Source of the DNA: Candidatus Baldrarchaeota archaeon | GTDB taxonomy: Archaea > Asgardarchaeota > Baldrarchaeia > Baldrarchaeales > DXJG01 | Assembly (NCBI GenBank): GCA_030587435.1 | Contig: JAUQZC010000028.1 | Span: 1 to 53,339, forward strand | Length of the DNA: 53,339 nt | Direction of reading: 5' to 3' | Shown here: piece by piece, positions 32,754-42,801 of the stretch | Layout: every line of letters begins with the position of its first letter | Position numbering within the stretch: position 1 is the stretch's first letter | Position numbers and translations under genes: made by a program | The notes under the pieces: model-generated | The model's database searches: none | The model's input: the letters and a program-made list of their open reading frames with translations, nothing else | What the model was told of the DNA's origin: nothing

Positions 32754-35468
32754 ATGGCAATTATTGATAATCCCCATGCAACGAGCATCGAAGAAATTTT
32801 CAAAATCTTGAAAACAACTCCTAATGGACTAAGTGATAAAGAAGCAAAAAAACGGTTAGAACAATACGGTCCTAACGAACTTATAACTGCCAAGAAAATC
32901 TCTCCATTAAAAATACTTTTAGGACAGTTTAAAGACGTGTTAGTTATTATCCTTTTAATAGCAACAGTAGTATCTATGCTGATTGGAGAAATTTTAGATG
33001 CAACAGTTATAATAGCAATAGTGTTTGCATGCGTCATTCTAGGATTTACGCAAGAATACCGAGCTGAAAAAGCTTTGGAAGCATTAAAAAAACTCGCTGC
33101 ACCAACGGCAAGGGTGTTACGAGATGGTAAAATTATTGAAATTCCAGCGAGAGAAGTCGTACCTGGGGATATTATTCTAATAGAGGCTGGTGACCGCATA
33201 CCAGCTGACGCAAGACTCATAGAAGCTGTAAACCTACAAGTTGATGAGGCAGTTCTGACCGGGGAATCCATGCCAGTACCAAAAAACACAGACACATTAC
33301 CAGAGGCAAAAATACCCGTAGCAGATAGGAAAAACATGGTTTTTATGGGAACGCATGCTACGTATGGAAGAGGAAAAGCAGTAGTTACAGCTACGGGAAT
33401 GGCCACGGAATTCGGAAAAATAGCTGGTATGCTACAGTATGTTGAGGAGGAAAAAACTCCACTACAGGAAAGATTGGAACACGTTGGAAAATGGCTTGGA
33501 ATACTGTCCTTAGTTGTATGTTCCGCCGTGGCTGTTTTAGGAATATTTAGGGGACATACTCTGCTGGAGATGTTTATTTGGGGTGTTAGTTTAGCAGTAG
33601 CCGCTGTTCCTGAAGCCCTTCCAGCAGTTGTCACAATTTCTCTTGCCGTCGGTGTCCAACGTATGGTTAAACGTAACGCCATTGTAAGAAAACTCTATGC
33701 AGTAGAAACTCTTGGATGCGTCAATGTTATCTGTTCCGATAAAACAGGAACCATTACGAAAAACGAAATGACAGTACGTGAAATATACGTCAATGACAAA
33801 GTAATTAAAGTTACAGGATCTGGTTTCGATACCAAAGGAGAATTTTATGATGGAAATGCAAAAATAAATCCTCAAAACATAGATGGCTTATCACTAGTTT
33901 TACGGATTGGCGCACTTTGCAATAATGCTCAATTAGAAACGAAAAGTAAAAAGGTAACGTTAGTAGGGGACCCTACGGAAATAGCACTATTGATTTCTGC
34001 TGTTAAAGCGGGAATTAATCTTAAAGAACTAAGTAAAACCTATCCACGTATTAGAGAATTTCCCTTCGATTCTGTTCGTAAACGTATGACTACGATTCAC
34101 ATGACACCTGAAGGGGATAAAGTTGCATATGTTAAGGGTGCCCCAGAGGTAATACTTCAACTATGTTCACACATCTACTTAAACGGCAAAGTAAAGGAAC
34201 TCACAGAAGAAAAACGGAGGCAACTATTAGAAATAGTCCAGGAAATGGCCAGTAGAGCTCTCAGAGTTCTTGCCATGGCATATAAAAAACTAGATGAAAC
34301 TGAAGAGTACATCATAGAAAATATCGAAAAAAATCTTATATTTGTTGGATTACAAGGCATGATCGATCCCCCGAGAGAAGAAGTTATACCAGCCATGAAA
34401 TTATGCAAAGATGCTGGTATAAAAGTTGTTATGATAACTGGAGACCATAAACTCACAGCAATTGCAGTAGCAAAGGAAATAGGTTTGCTGGAGAAAGAAT
34501 CAGAAGATAAACATGTTCTAACCGGTGCTGAACTCGACGAAATAAGTGATGAAGAACTGGAAAAAATTGTTGATAACATTTCCGTTTATGCTAGGGTTTC
34601 ACCAGAACATAAAGTACGTATAGTTAATGCATTGAAAAAGAAAGGTTACGTAGTTGCTATGACCGGTGACGGAGTAAATGATGCCCCCGCGGTTAAAAGG
34701 GCTGACGTGGGTATTGCCATGGGCATTAAAGGCACCGACGTAACCAAAGAAGCATCAGAAATGATACTTGCAGATGATAATTTCGCGACAATAGTAGCTG
34801 CAGTGGAAGAAGGTAGAGGCATATATGATAACATAAAGAAATACCTGATGTATCTCCTATCATGTAATGTGGGAGAAATCTTATTGATGCTTGTAGCAAG
34901 TCTCATCGGACTACCACTTCCCTTACTTGCAATACACATCTTGCTCATTAATCTAACGACTGATGGACTGCCAGCTATAGCTTTAAGCATAGATCCTCCC
35001 GACCCAGATATAATGAAAAGGCCACCACGAGATCCCAAGGAAAGCGTATTCACACCAAGAATAAAAGGAATAATTGGCTTAGGCGGATCATTAATGGCAA
35101 TAGTAGGTATTCCTCTGTTTGCCTGGACGTATTTCAGAACATCCAATTTGTTGTACGCTCAAACTATGATCTTTTTCTGGGTGACATTATTTGAGATGTT
35201 CAGAGCGTTCCCATGCAGATCAGAGAGGAAAACAAGTTTCGAACTTGGGTTCACAACAAATAAATATCTACTCTACGGCATATTCTCATCGATACTGATA
35301 ACATTATTAATAGTCTATGTTCCAGCATTACAACCATTATTCAGGACAACTCCACTAAAAATCACGGATGTTTTAATAGCCGCGGTTCTCAGCATCACTA
35401 GTTTAATAGTGATAGACTTAGGAAAAATGATAGCAAACAAAGGTTGGTTCAAGTTTTCATCAAAATAA
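32754..35468 (+). CDS. P-type Ca2+-transporting ATPase (P2A, SERCA/PMR1-like)
   Basis: The 904-residue pump has an N-terminal cation-ATPase domain, actuator TGES (169-172), phosphorylation site CSDKTGTITKNEM with D329, and TGDGVNDAPA (637-646). It has ten membrane segments. Transmembrane helix 4 reads VPEALPAVVT and helix 6 NLTTDGLPAIAL, resembling the Ca2+-binding sites of SERCA/PMR1. The frame opens at 32679, but GGTGG with six-base spacing favours ATG 32754. It exports Ca2+ (or Mn2+) using ATP. An MscS-like channel gene follows 46 bp later. Confidence 0.93.
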   Translation: MAIIDNPHATSIEEIFKILKTTPNGLSDKEAKKRLEQYGPNELITAKKISPLKILLGQFKDVLVIILLIATVVSMLIGEILDATVIIAIVFACVILGFTQEYRAEKALEALKKLAAPTARVLRDGKIIEIPAREVVPGDIILIEAGDRIPADARLIEAVNLQVDEAVLTGESMPVPKNTDTLPEAKIPVADRKNMVFMGTHATYGRGKAVVTATGMATEFGKIAGMLQYVEEEKTPLQERLEHVGKWLGILSLVVCSAVAVLGIFRGHTLLEMFIWGVSLAVAAVPEALPAVVTISLAVGVQRMVKRNAIVRKLYAVETLGCVNVICSDKTGTITKNEMTVREIYVNDKVIKVTGSGFDTKGEFYDGNAKINPQNIDGLSLVLRIGALCNNAQLETKSKKVTLVGDPTEIALLISAVKAGINLKELSKTYPRIREFPFDSVRKRMTTIHMTPEGDKVAYVKGAPEVILQLCSHIYLNGKVKELTEEKRRQLLEIVQEMASRALRVLAMAYKKLDETEEYIIENIEKNLIFVGLQGMIDPPREEVIPAMKLCKDAGIKVVMITGDHKLTAIAVAKEIGLLEKESEDKHVLTGAELDEISDEELEKIVDNISVYARVSPEHKVRIVNALKKKGYVVAMTGDGVNDAPAVKRADVGIAMGIKGTDVTKEASEMILADDNFATIVAAVEEGRGIYDNIKKYLMYLLSCNVGEILLMLVASLIGLPLPLLAIHILLINLTTDGLPAIALSIDPPDPDIMKRPPRDPKESVFTPRIKGIIGLGGSLMAIVGIPLFAWTYFRTSNLLYAQTMIFFWVTLFEMFRAFPCRSERKTSFELGFTTNKYLLYGIFSSILITLLIVYVPALQPLFRTTPLKITDVLIAAVLSITSLIVIDLGKMIANKGWFKFSSK

Positions 35469-35514
35469 TATAATTTATATTACATTTTTCATCTAATTTT
35501 AGAAGGGGATAAAA

Positions 35515-36324
35515 GTGCAAGAATTTCTGAACCTTCTTGGAAGTCTATGGAGTTATATAGCAACAGCAACAGGATACTTGGCAATGGGCATAAGAATTAC
35601 AATAATTTTCATAATCATAGCAATTATTGAGAGAATTATTACAAGATACATTCGAAAAGTGGGGAAACAGGTAAAACTTGACCCCGACATCATTAATGGC
35701 CTTGTTCTCATAACAAGATTTTTCATTATCATAATAGGTGTAATAGCTATCCTAGAAGTTGGGGGAATACCAGCTGGTTGGCTTGCCACGCTTGGTATGA
35801 CACTTGGTACACTTGGTGGCGTGGCTATAGGACTTGCCTCAACAAGGACAATAGGTAACTTCATCTCGGGCCTTTACATTCTCATCAGCAGACCTTTCGA
35901 AATAAATGACTATGTCAACATCAAGGGTATCGAAGGGATAGTCAAGGAGATAACCATAAACTACACAAAAATACTAACAGCAGATCGTAAAATGGTTTTG
36001 ATCTCGAACCAAGAGGTTCTTGGTGCAAATATTACGAGATTTTCCCTAAAGGAGGGAGAATATTGCTACACTCTAGACGTTTCCTTTGACCACTCTCTAA
36101 CCAAAGAAGAATTAGAACGAATTTTTAATAGGGTTGTGGAAGAATTCAGTGAAAAAGTGTCAAAAAAACCGCAATATACAATGGTTCGTCTAAGTAGATC
36201 AGAAAGAGTGTACAGATTTTATCTCTATTTCAAAAACCCAGAAGATTTATTTACTGTACCATCTGAATTCCTAGCAAAAATAACGGAGGCATGGGATCAA
36301 GCCAGAACCAAAAATAAACTATAA
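35515..36324 (+). CDS. MscS-family mechanosensitive channel
   Basis: The 269-residue protein has three N-terminal membrane helices. The pore helix is Gly/Ala-rich (ATLGMTLGTLGGVAIGLAST). The MscS beta domain follows with GNFISGLYILISRPFEINDYV and a C-terminal alpha/beta domain. It opens under membrane tension to release ions after osmotic shock. GTG start behind GAAGGGGAT. The short gap to the P-type ATPase suggests co-transcription. Confidence 0.92.
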   Translation: MQEFLNLLGSLWSYIATATGYLAMGIRITIIFIIIAIIERIITRYIRKVGKQVKLDPDIINGLVLITRFFIIIIGVIAILEVGGIPAGWLATLGMTLGTLGGVAIGLASTRTIGNFISGLYILISRPFEINDYVNIKGIEGIVKEITINYTKILTADRKMVLISNQEVLGANITRFSLKEGEYCYTLDVSFDHSLTKEELERIFNRVVEEFSEKVSKKPQYTMVRLSRSERVYRFYLYFKNPEDLFTVPSEFLAKITEAWDQARTKNKL

Positions 36325-36331
36325 ATATTTT

Positions 36332-37147
36332 TCATCGTTTTCTTGTTTTGAGCTTATATAGGAAAAATGCTATCAAAGTAGTTGTAAGAGAAACAATTAA
36401 TCCTATCAAACCCCCTTCTGGACCAAAATTTCCTCCCGTTAGCCAAGTTGAACCCTTAGTATTTATAACTAATACTCCTTCGACTTTACTACCACTGATG
36501 GGGAAACCGTAAATGTAACCTTCAAAAAAGTTCCAAGCAAAATGCAATCCAATTGGAAAATATAATTCCTGCGTTTTAAGATAACTAATCGCCAAGAGAA
36601 CTCCCACGATACTTATCACAATTATCGCAAGAAAATTTACATTTGGGTTAAAAACGTGCATTAGGCCAAATACAATTGAGGAAACGAGAATAGCGCTATT
36701 TTCATTCAGTGATAATGCGACATTTCGAAAAAGATATCCTCGAAAAACCAATTCCTCCATAAAAGCAACAGATAAAGACGCTAGTAACCCATAAATTAAA
36801 TAGCTCACCTTAACTTTGCTATTCAGTTCAATATAAATTACTCCTAAACTAATTTCCGTTAGAAAAACAGCAGTTATCATAATGAATCCCAATAAAATCC
36901 CCGAGACGAAGCTTAACATACTCTTTCCCCGCACTTTTAACCCTAAATTCCATATAGATTTATGTTCAATGTAATTACAGAAAATATAGCATAGAATAAA
37001 GGTGTAAACTGCTGCAAAAAACCAGTAGAGGAAAACATAAGATAAATGAAAGAGAACGTGGGAAATAAGGATAATACCAAGCACCCAAATAACTAAAAAA
37101 CAGAATGCACGGACAAGTGGTTGATAGACATGTTTTCCAGCTTTCAA
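36332..37147 (-). CDS. CPBP-family intramembrane metalloprotease
   Basis: A multi-spanning protein of about 271 residues contains the CAAX/CPBP motifs EELVFRGYLFRNV (EExxxR), FGLMHVFNPN (FxxxH) and HFAWNF (HxxxN). These are the glutamate/histidine catalytic residues. The frame opens at 37174, but GGAGGT six bases before TTG 37147 favours the shorter start. It is convergent with the MscS gene (7 bp apart). Family members process prenylated proteins or serve in immunity and secretion; the substrate here is unknown. Confidence 0.88.
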   Translation of the reverse strand: MKAGKHVYQPLVRAFCFLVIWVLGIILISHVLFHLSYVFLYWFFAAVYTFILCYIFCNYIEHKSIWNLGLKVRGKSMLSFVSGILLGFIMITAVFLTEISLGVIYIELNSKVKVSYLIYGLLASLSVAFMEELVFRGYLFRNVALSLNENSAILVSSIVFGLMHVFNPNVNFLAIIVISIVGVLLAISYLKTQELYFPIGLHFAWNFFEGYIYGFPISGSKVEGVLVINTKGSTWLTGGNFGPEGGLIGLIVSLTTTLIAFFLYKLKTRKR

Positions 37148-37255
37148 TAGAAGACCTCCAAACATTGACAACAAATGTATATCAAGTATTTTAACTTAGA
37201 ATAATCTTATAATTTAAGTTTGCAGTTAAACTCACTAAATATGAGAGGTTTTATC

Positions 37256-38950
37256 ATGGGCACTCCCTTCAAAGAACTTGCTGAACTTTGTGAAAAACTT
37301 GAAAAAACAACGAAAAGAACCACAATGGCTAACTTAATCTCATCATTTCTTAAAGAACTTAAACCAGATGAAATAGGACCAACAGTACGCCTAATAATTG
37401 GAAGAATATTTCCTGCTTGGAGCCAAGAAACATTAGAAATCTCGTGGAGAACAGTCATAAAAATAATAAAAGATCTAACAGGTGCAAGCAATAAAGACAT
37501 ATCTGAAGCATTTAGTAAAACAGGCGACCCAGGAGACATGACTAAAATATTAATGGAAAAAAGAAAAAGAACTAAACAAACAACTCTCCTACAATCACCT
37601 CTTACCATTATCGATGTTCATAAATATTTTCTCTCCATTGCTAGTGCAAAAGGTCCTGGAAGTAAAAAGAAAAAGGAAAGCCTTCTATATGGCTTATTAA
37701 GCAGAGCAACGCCCCTAGAAACTAAATATATAGTGAAGGACATTTTAGGAGAAATGAGACATGGTGTCTCAGAAGGTTTAATGGAAGAAGCGATAGCAAA
37801 AGCTTCTGGCGCATCTTTAGAACAGGTAAAGAGAGCTCACATGTTTCTAGGAGATCTCGGTGATGTTGCATACATTGCACTAACCAAGGGAGTACAAGGT
37901 TTAAAAGAAGTGAAAATAAGACTATTTCATCCAATCAAACCGATGTTAGCACAACCGGTCGAAAATGTCAAAGAAGCACTGAAAGAACACGGCGGAAAGA
38001 CAGCCTTTGAATACAAATTGGATGGAGCAAGAGTTCAAATTCACTTAAAGAATGGTAAAGTTGCAATATTCAGCCGCAGATTAACAGATGTAACCCAAAG
38101 CCTACCAGACGTTGTCAAACTAGTTTTAGAAGAAGTCAAGGCTAACGAAGCCGTTTTAGAAGGAGAAGTGATTGCTGTTGGAGAAGAAAATAAGCCATTG
38201 CCGTTTCAACATTTAATGAGACGCTTTCACAGAGTAAAAGGTGTCGAAAAAATGATTAAAGAAATTCCAGTTCAACTTTACCTTTTCGACGTACTCTATC
38301 TCAACGGAAAAATGCTGATAGACGAGCCCTACATGAAAAGGTGGGAATACCTCGAGAAGATCCATGGTAACATCCAGCTGGCACCAAGAATTATTACTGG
38401 TGACCCGGAAGAGGCGCAGAATTTTTTTGAAAAAGCTAAAAGCGAGGGCCACGAAGGACTTGTAGCCAAAAAATTAGACAGTAATTATACTCCAGGGATT
38501 AGAGGCAAAAAGTGGCTTAAAATAAAGGGAATACTAGACACTTTGGACCTAGTTATAGTGGCTGCAGACTGGGGATATGGTCGCAGACATGAATGGTTGT
38601 CAGATTATTATCTGGCTGCAAGAGATGAAAAAACAGGGGAATTTCTTGTTATAGGTAAAACATTTAAAGGACTGACTGATGAGGAGTTTAAAGAAATGAC
38701 CAAACGCCTTTTAGAACTAAAAATCACAGAAGTAGGAGGAACTGTTTACGTAAAACCGGAAATAGTTGTTGAAGTTGCCTTTGATGAAATTCAGCAGTCT
38801 CCAAAATATAAGTCTGGTTTTGCGCTAAGATTCGCGAGAATAATACGTATAAGAGAGGATAAAAGCCCCAACGAAGCCGACACTATTGGAAGAGTGCGTG
38901 AAATATATGAGAAACAGTTTAAGGGCAAAGCAAAAATAAATAGTCCTTAA
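37256..38950 (+). CDS. lig: ATP-dependent DNA ligase
   Basis: The 564-residue ligase has an N-terminal DNA-binding domain (1-220), then the adenylation domain with FEYKLDGARVQIH (nucleotidyl lysine K254), GEVIAVG, LYLFDVLYLNGK, EGLVAKKLDS and KWLKIKG. A C-terminal OB fold (IVEVAFDEIQQSPKYKSGFALRFARI) follows. The length and order match archaeal Lig1-type replicative ligases. GAGAGG precedes ATG 37256; a longer frame opens at 37220. It seals Okazaki fragments and nicks after repair. Confidence 0.95.
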   Translation: MGTPFKELAELCEKLEKTTKRTTMANLISSFLKELKPDEIGPTVRLIIGRIFPAWSQETLEISWRTVIKIIKDLTGASNKDISEAFSKTGDPGDMTKILMEKRKRTKQTTLLQSPLTIIDVHKYFLSIASAKGPGSKKKKESLLYGLLSRATPLETKYIVKDILGEMRHGVSEGLMEEAIAKASGASLEQVKRAHMFLGDLGDVAYIALTKGVQGLKEVKIRLFHPIKPMLAQPVENVKEALKEHGGKTAFEYKLDGARVQIHLKNGKVAIFSRRLTDVTQSLPDVVKLVLEEVKANEAVLEGEVIAVGEENKPLPFQHLMRRFHRVKGVEKMIKEIPVQLYLFDVLYLNGKMLIDEPYMKRWEYLEKIHGNIQLAPRIITGDPEEAQNFFEKAKSEGHEGLVAKKLDSNYTPGIRGKKWLKIKGILDTLDLVIVAADWGYGRRHEWLSDYYLAARDEKTGEFLVIGKTFKGLTDEEFKEMTKRLLELKITEVGGTVYVKPEIVVEVAFDEIQQSPKYKSGFALRFARIIRIREDKSPNEADTIGRVREIYEKQFKGKAKINSP

Positions 38951-39081
38951 CAGAATAGCCTCTCTTGTTTTCTAGGTTACTAAAAAATTTATATTTGACT
39001 CATATTTTATCACACCTATCTTTTAACATCGCTTAACGCCTTCGAGTTTAATAACTGTATCGCTATAACGGGTTAGTTAAA

Positions 39082-40128
39082 ATGAATGAAAAAGGGAAAT
39101 TAGAAGTTTCAATTCCATATAAAAGAGTAATAATACTTCTGATCATAGGTGTACTCTTCTTAGCAGTAATTTATAACCTATTTAAAAGTCTTAAGGAGTC
39201 TTTTCAATTAATATTGAAAATAAACGTCCCAATTTATATCTTGGCAATCGTAGTTTCTGTTTCAGCTTTTCACATGTATGTTGTCTCATGGATATTTCTA
39301 CTTAGAGCTCTGAATGTAAAAATAAAATTAAAAGATATAGTGTCCCTCGTATGGACATCCTATTTTTTTGACGCTATGGTACCGACAGCCTCGGTTTCAG
39401 GCGAAGCTGTTAGAGCATATTTAACAGCAAAGAAACATAATGTTAAATGGGGGGATGCAATTAGCAGCGTAGTTGCCCATAGAACAATGGCAATAATATC
39501 TTTCACAGCTATGACCGCAGCAAGCTTCATCCCCTTATACTTGATGTACCAATTGTCTATGAGAATACTAGTACTCGCTGGTGTCGCAGTATCTCTTTCC
39601 CTGATCGGTTTAGTGGCTTTATTGTATTTTTCGTTGAAACCAGAGACAATTAATACATTTATGCGAGGCATCCTAAAAATAGCTGGAAAAATAAGTAAAA
39701 AAATAGCAAAAAAATTGGAGGAAGCAGAACCAAAGATCGTAAAGACAGTGTACGAATTTTCTGGTGCCATGAAACTACTCGTAAATCACAAAAAAGTCAT
39801 GTTTCTGACATTTCTAACTTCAGTATTATGGTGGCTTGGAAACGCTTTCACCGGATATGTAATCTTTCTTTCTCTAGGATACAAAATAAGTTTCATCCTG
39901 GTTCTTTTCATATTTACATTAACAATACTGGTTAGAATGATTCCAATATTTGTCCCAGGATCCATGGGGCTTTTTGAACTAGCAACAATCGCATTATGGT
40001 CCGCCGTGGGCGTGTCACCGAGCGTGGCTGCTGCTGTAGCTCTACTGAATAGGAATGTATGGGTCGTTCAAGTATCGATAGGTTTAGTTGCTGTGATAAG
40101 AGAACTTCGAGGACTAAATAAAAATTAA
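39082..40128 (+). CDS. Flippase-like membrane protein (UPF0104 / LPG-synthase TM family)
   Basis: The 348-residue protein has about eight membrane segments and family motifs SAFHMYVVSWIFLLRAL, DAMVPTASVSGEAVRAYL, and the C-terminal IPIFVPGSMGLFELATIALWSAVGVS. These match the lysylphosphatidylglycerol-synthase transmembrane / UPF0104 family without the aminoacyl-transferase domain. Such proteins move or modify lipids. It overlaps the end of the DUF72 gene by four bases in convergent orientation. The substrate is unknown. Confidence 0.85.
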   Translation: MNEKGKLEVSIPYKRVIILLIIGVLFLAVIYNLFKSLKESFQLILKINVPIYILAIVVSVSAFHMYVVSWIFLLRALNVKIKLKDIVSLVWTSYFFDAMVPTASVSGEAVRAYLTAKKHNVKWGDAISSVVAHRTMAIISFTAMTAASFIPLYLMYQLSMRILVLAGVAVSLSLIGLVALLYFSLKPETINTFMRGILKIAGKISKKIAKKLEEAEPKIVKTVYEFSGAMKLLVNHKKVMFLTFLTSVLWWLGNAFTGYVIFLSLGYKISFILVLFIFTLTILVRMIPIFVPGSMGLFELATIALWSAVGVSPSVAAAVALLNRNVWVVQVSIGLVAVIRELRGLNKN

Positions 40129-41312
40129 ACCTCGTGCTTAAAGGTCCACTGGTCACGTTCAGAAATTATATTTTTAAGCAATGGAACAGATATATGCCTT
40201 GGAAGCAAGAGAAAAATTTTAGCTAAATGTTTACAGAAGTTTTTCTCAACAGAAGTTCTAGCCCAATCTGCACAATCATGAGAAATCAACTTATTTTCAA
40301 CGTCTATAATGACCTTATAATCTCTTATCTTAGCTTTAATAAGTTTCTCTGAAATTTTAAGAAATCTAACATCTTTATCGTTAATCCTTCTAGCTCTAGC
40401 AATTCTTTTCCAATCAATTAAATGAGACAATAATTCTTCAACGTTTTCTAAATCAACAACCGGAGTGCCAAGCAAAGTTGTTTGCACAGTTTTAACTGAT
40501 ACGGGCTTTTTGCCTTCAATTACATTTAGCATATTAGCTTCGATTTCTGCTTGCCTCTTATTCTGAAGCTTTAAAAGTTTCAATAATTGAAGAGCGTTCA
40601 GTGCAGCATATCCGTAAAAATGGTTATTAAACAGCCCATAAAACACTTTAACTTTCCTTGTTATTTCTTCTATTCTCGGCAACCATTCCTTTAACTCTTC
40701 CATCCTGTATCTATAATTATACCAGGGTCGTTTTCCTCTTCCATGCCAACGAACATAGCTAAAGTCCGCTGTAACTTCGACGATTGGCGGTAAAAGCGGC
40801 TCATCAACAATCACATAAGCAATGTTATATTCACGCAAAATTTTAAACACGTTTGAAACTAGCCAAGATTCGTCTCTAAACTCACATGCAAACATATAAT
40901 CACTTGGAAGAATCGAAAAAAACCTCTTTAAAATGTGTTCATTTTTTTCCGTCCTTTTAAAACCAGGAGGCAACTGCAACAACAAGGGACCAAGTTTTCC
41001 ATCATCGTGCAAGGGCTTCATCAGATTTAAAAACCTCTCAAGGTCACGTTGAACATCAAGAGATAAATCTAACTTCTTTTTATGCGTTATCTCCCTAGGT
41101 ATTTTTGCCGCAAACTTAAAACCTTCAGGAGCCATTTTCTGCCAGCCTTTGACCAAGTTGGCAGATGGATAACTATAAAATGTAGAATTGATCTCTGTCG
41201 TATTAAAAACTGAAGCATAAAAGCTAAACATACCCTTTTCGGAGGGATAAAAAATACCAACCCACTCTCTATAGCTCCAACCGCTAGTTCCAATTCGAAA
41301 ACTTACAGTCAA
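40125..41312 (-). CDS. DUF72 protein with C-terminal SWIM-like zinc-binding extension
   Basis: Residues 1-235 are a DUF72 (YecE-like) barrel: RIGTSGWSYREWVGIFYPSE, STFYSYP, FKFAAKIPREITH, GPLLLQLPPGF, YMFACEFRDESW, YVRWHGRGK and VFYGLFNNHFYGYA. About 160 further residues follow and end in a SWIM-like segment, IDVENKLISHDCADWARTS then EKNFCKHLAKIF, with Cys, Asp, Cys and His in place of CxC...CxH. DUF72 proteins are usually about 240-260 residues, so the fusion is notable. The start is TTG behind GAGGG. Function is unknown; nucleic-acid binding is possible. Confidence 0.82.
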   Translation of the reverse strand: MTVSFRIGTSGWSYREWVGIFYPSEKGMFSFYASVFNTTEINSTFYSYPSANLVKGWQKMAPEGFKFAAKIPREITHKKKLDLSLDVQRDLERFLNLMKPLHDDGKLGPLLLQLPPGFKRTEKNEHILKRFFSILPSDYMFACEFRDESWLVSNVFKILREYNIAYVIVDEPLLPPIVEVTADFSYVRWHGRGKRPWYNYRYRMEELKEWLPRIEEITRKVKVFYGLFNNHFYGYAALNALQLLKLLKLQNKRQAEIEANMLNVIEGKKPVSVKTVQTTLLGTPVVDLENVEELLSHLIDWKRIARARRINDKDVRFLKISEKLIKAKIRDYKVIIDVENKLISHDCADWARTSVEKNFCKHLAKIFLLLPRHISVPLLKNIISERDQWTFKHEV

Positions 41313-41404
41313 TTTTAACCCTCAAACATACATTTACCGATAATTTCCTAAGAATTTAAATTTAAAACATTTTAAGACGCTTTCCTATTCGCATTATTCA
41401 ATAT

Positions 41405-42127
41405 TTAAGTGAAATAATTAACATGCTCCTTTTCTACTTCTCTCATTATCTTCTTAAATTCAGCTTCAAATTCTTTGCTAGGTTTTATTTCAACTTGATT
41501 ACCTGAAACAACAATTTCACCCAAATTTCCCTGAGGCCCTTCAAATCGAATAATGGTAACGCCTTTCCTTGATGTTTTTCCAATAAATATTTCAGGAAAC
41601 TGATCTAACAATTTTAAAACCACAAAACCAATTTTAGCACTTACGTGATGTTCAATTGGCTTAGCTTCTTCAACTTCCAATTTTCTCTTCTCTACTGCTT
41701 CGGCTATTGCAGGTTTCTCAACTTCAACAACTGCTTCAACTTTCTTCGCAGGTTTTGGTTTTTCTTTTTCAAGATCTACTGCTGACTTATTAACTGGTTC
41801 CCATAACTCAATTTTATTGATAAGATTTTGGTAAATCTCTTTAAAAGATTCTCCGAGTTCCCCTTGATCTATAATTATTGTATTTCGACAATTTCTACCA
41901 ACTATAATATTTCCAATTTTAATACCATATGTTTTAATAGATTGAGCAATTCTCTCAGCTGTTTTACGAGCTACAAGTCCAACGTCACGACCGATAAAAA
42001 GATATATGTTTTCTGTTTCTTCATCAATAATAAGTATTGTACGGTTTGGAGAAAGATAGGACAGTGAAATTGGGATGGGACGTGTCTCACCAGCATCTAT
42101 TTCCAGCATAGCAAATATTTTAGCCAT
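41405..42127 (-). CDS. Gelsolin-like domain protein
   Basis: The 240-residue protein begins with about 110 residues resembling a gelsolin repeat: TILIIDEETENIYLFIGRDV, VARKTAERIAQSIKTYG and NTIIIDQGELGESFKEIY, with the aromatic-Gly strand (YLFIGRD) and the helix that follows it. A Lys/Glu/Ala/Val/Pro-rich linker (about 115-165) leads to a C-terminal alpha/beta domain (KIGFVVLKLLDQFPEIFIGKTS...) of unknown type. GGTGGT precedes the ATG. Gelsolin-like folds bind actin or vesicle coats in eukaryotes; homology here is a pattern-based suggestion. Confidence 0.55.
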   Translation of the reverse strand: MAKIFAMLEIDAGETRPIPISLSYLSPNRTILIIDEETENIYLFIGRDVGLVARKTAERIAQSIKTYGIKIGNIIVGRNCRNTIIIDQGELGESFKEIYQNLINKIELWEPVNKSAVDLEKEKPKPAKKVEAVVEVEKPAIAEAVEKRKLEVEEAKPIEHHVSAKIGFVVLKLLDQFPEIFIGKTSRKGVTIIRFEGPQGNLGEIVVSGNQVEIKPSKEFEAEFKKIMREVEKEHVNYFT

Positions 42128-42279
42128 TTAGACCACCATAACATCATATAACACATATCTTAACTTAAATTTAAAATCTCCTACACTCAGCTTAGAATTC
42201 CAACCAATTAACAAAATGCAAATTCCCTTTTTCGGAAATATTTTTAATATTTTTCCCTTTAATGTATTCGGTGTAGCAA

Positions 42280-42801
42280 ATGTTTTGGCGTGAACTAGTA
42301 TTTGAAGCGTTAAAAGGAGACAACGAATACGTAAAAAAACTCAAAGAAGGACTAAAAAAGTTCAATTTAAAAGTAAAAGACTTAGCAAAACTCTCAGAAG
42401 TCCCGCAAAGCACTCTCTACAAGATTTTAAGTTTTGAACACGTTCCAAGACTAGATACTTTTAGAAAAATTCTAAAAGCTTTCCAAAGACTTGAGAGACA
42501 CGGCGAAAAACCTTGTATAGCTGTTATTGCAGCAAAATATATTTTAGAACAGTTAAAAATCAAAGAAATAAAAGTTAAAGATTCGATGTTTGAGTTAAGA
42601 GAATATCCAGCAACGGAGTTAGATGAAGTACTAATTCAAGCAGTCAGAGCAGAAAAAGACGGATGCTTAGCAATAGTATGCGCACCCATAGCGTCCACAG
42701 CCGTTGAAAAAATGGTGGATATACCAGTAATTTCCATGAAACCAGATAACGAAGTCCTTATAAATGCAATATATGAAGCAGCACAAAAAATTATTGGATG
42801 A
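42280..42801 (+). CDS. HTH regulator with PrpR-N-like C-terminal domain
   Basis: In 173 residues, an XRE-like helix-turn-helix (LKVKDLAKLSEVPQSTLYKILSFEHVPRLDTFRKILKAF) sits at about 30-65. A C-terminal alpha/beta domain reads DEVLIQAVRAEKDGCLAIVC, APIASTAVEKMVDIPVISMK and PDNEVLINAIYEAAQKI, resembling PrpR-N/methanogen HTH sensor domains. It precedes the ABC importer by about 300 bp. The 30-bp palindrome between them is a good candidate binding site. Confidence 0.75.
   Translation: MFWRELVFEALKGDNEYVKKLKEGLKKFNLKVKDLAKLSEVPQSTLYKILSFEHVPRLDTFRKILKAFQRLERHGEKPCIAVIAAKYILEQLKIKEIKVKDSMFELREYPATELDEVLIQAVRAEKDGCLAIVCAPIASTAVEKMVDIPVISMKPDNEVLINAIYEAAQKIIG

Noticed and set aside
32735..33682. 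315-codon frame antisense to the P-type ATPase
   Set aside because: It mirrors the codon structure of a clearly functional ATPase; Ser/Thr/Ile-rich shadow.
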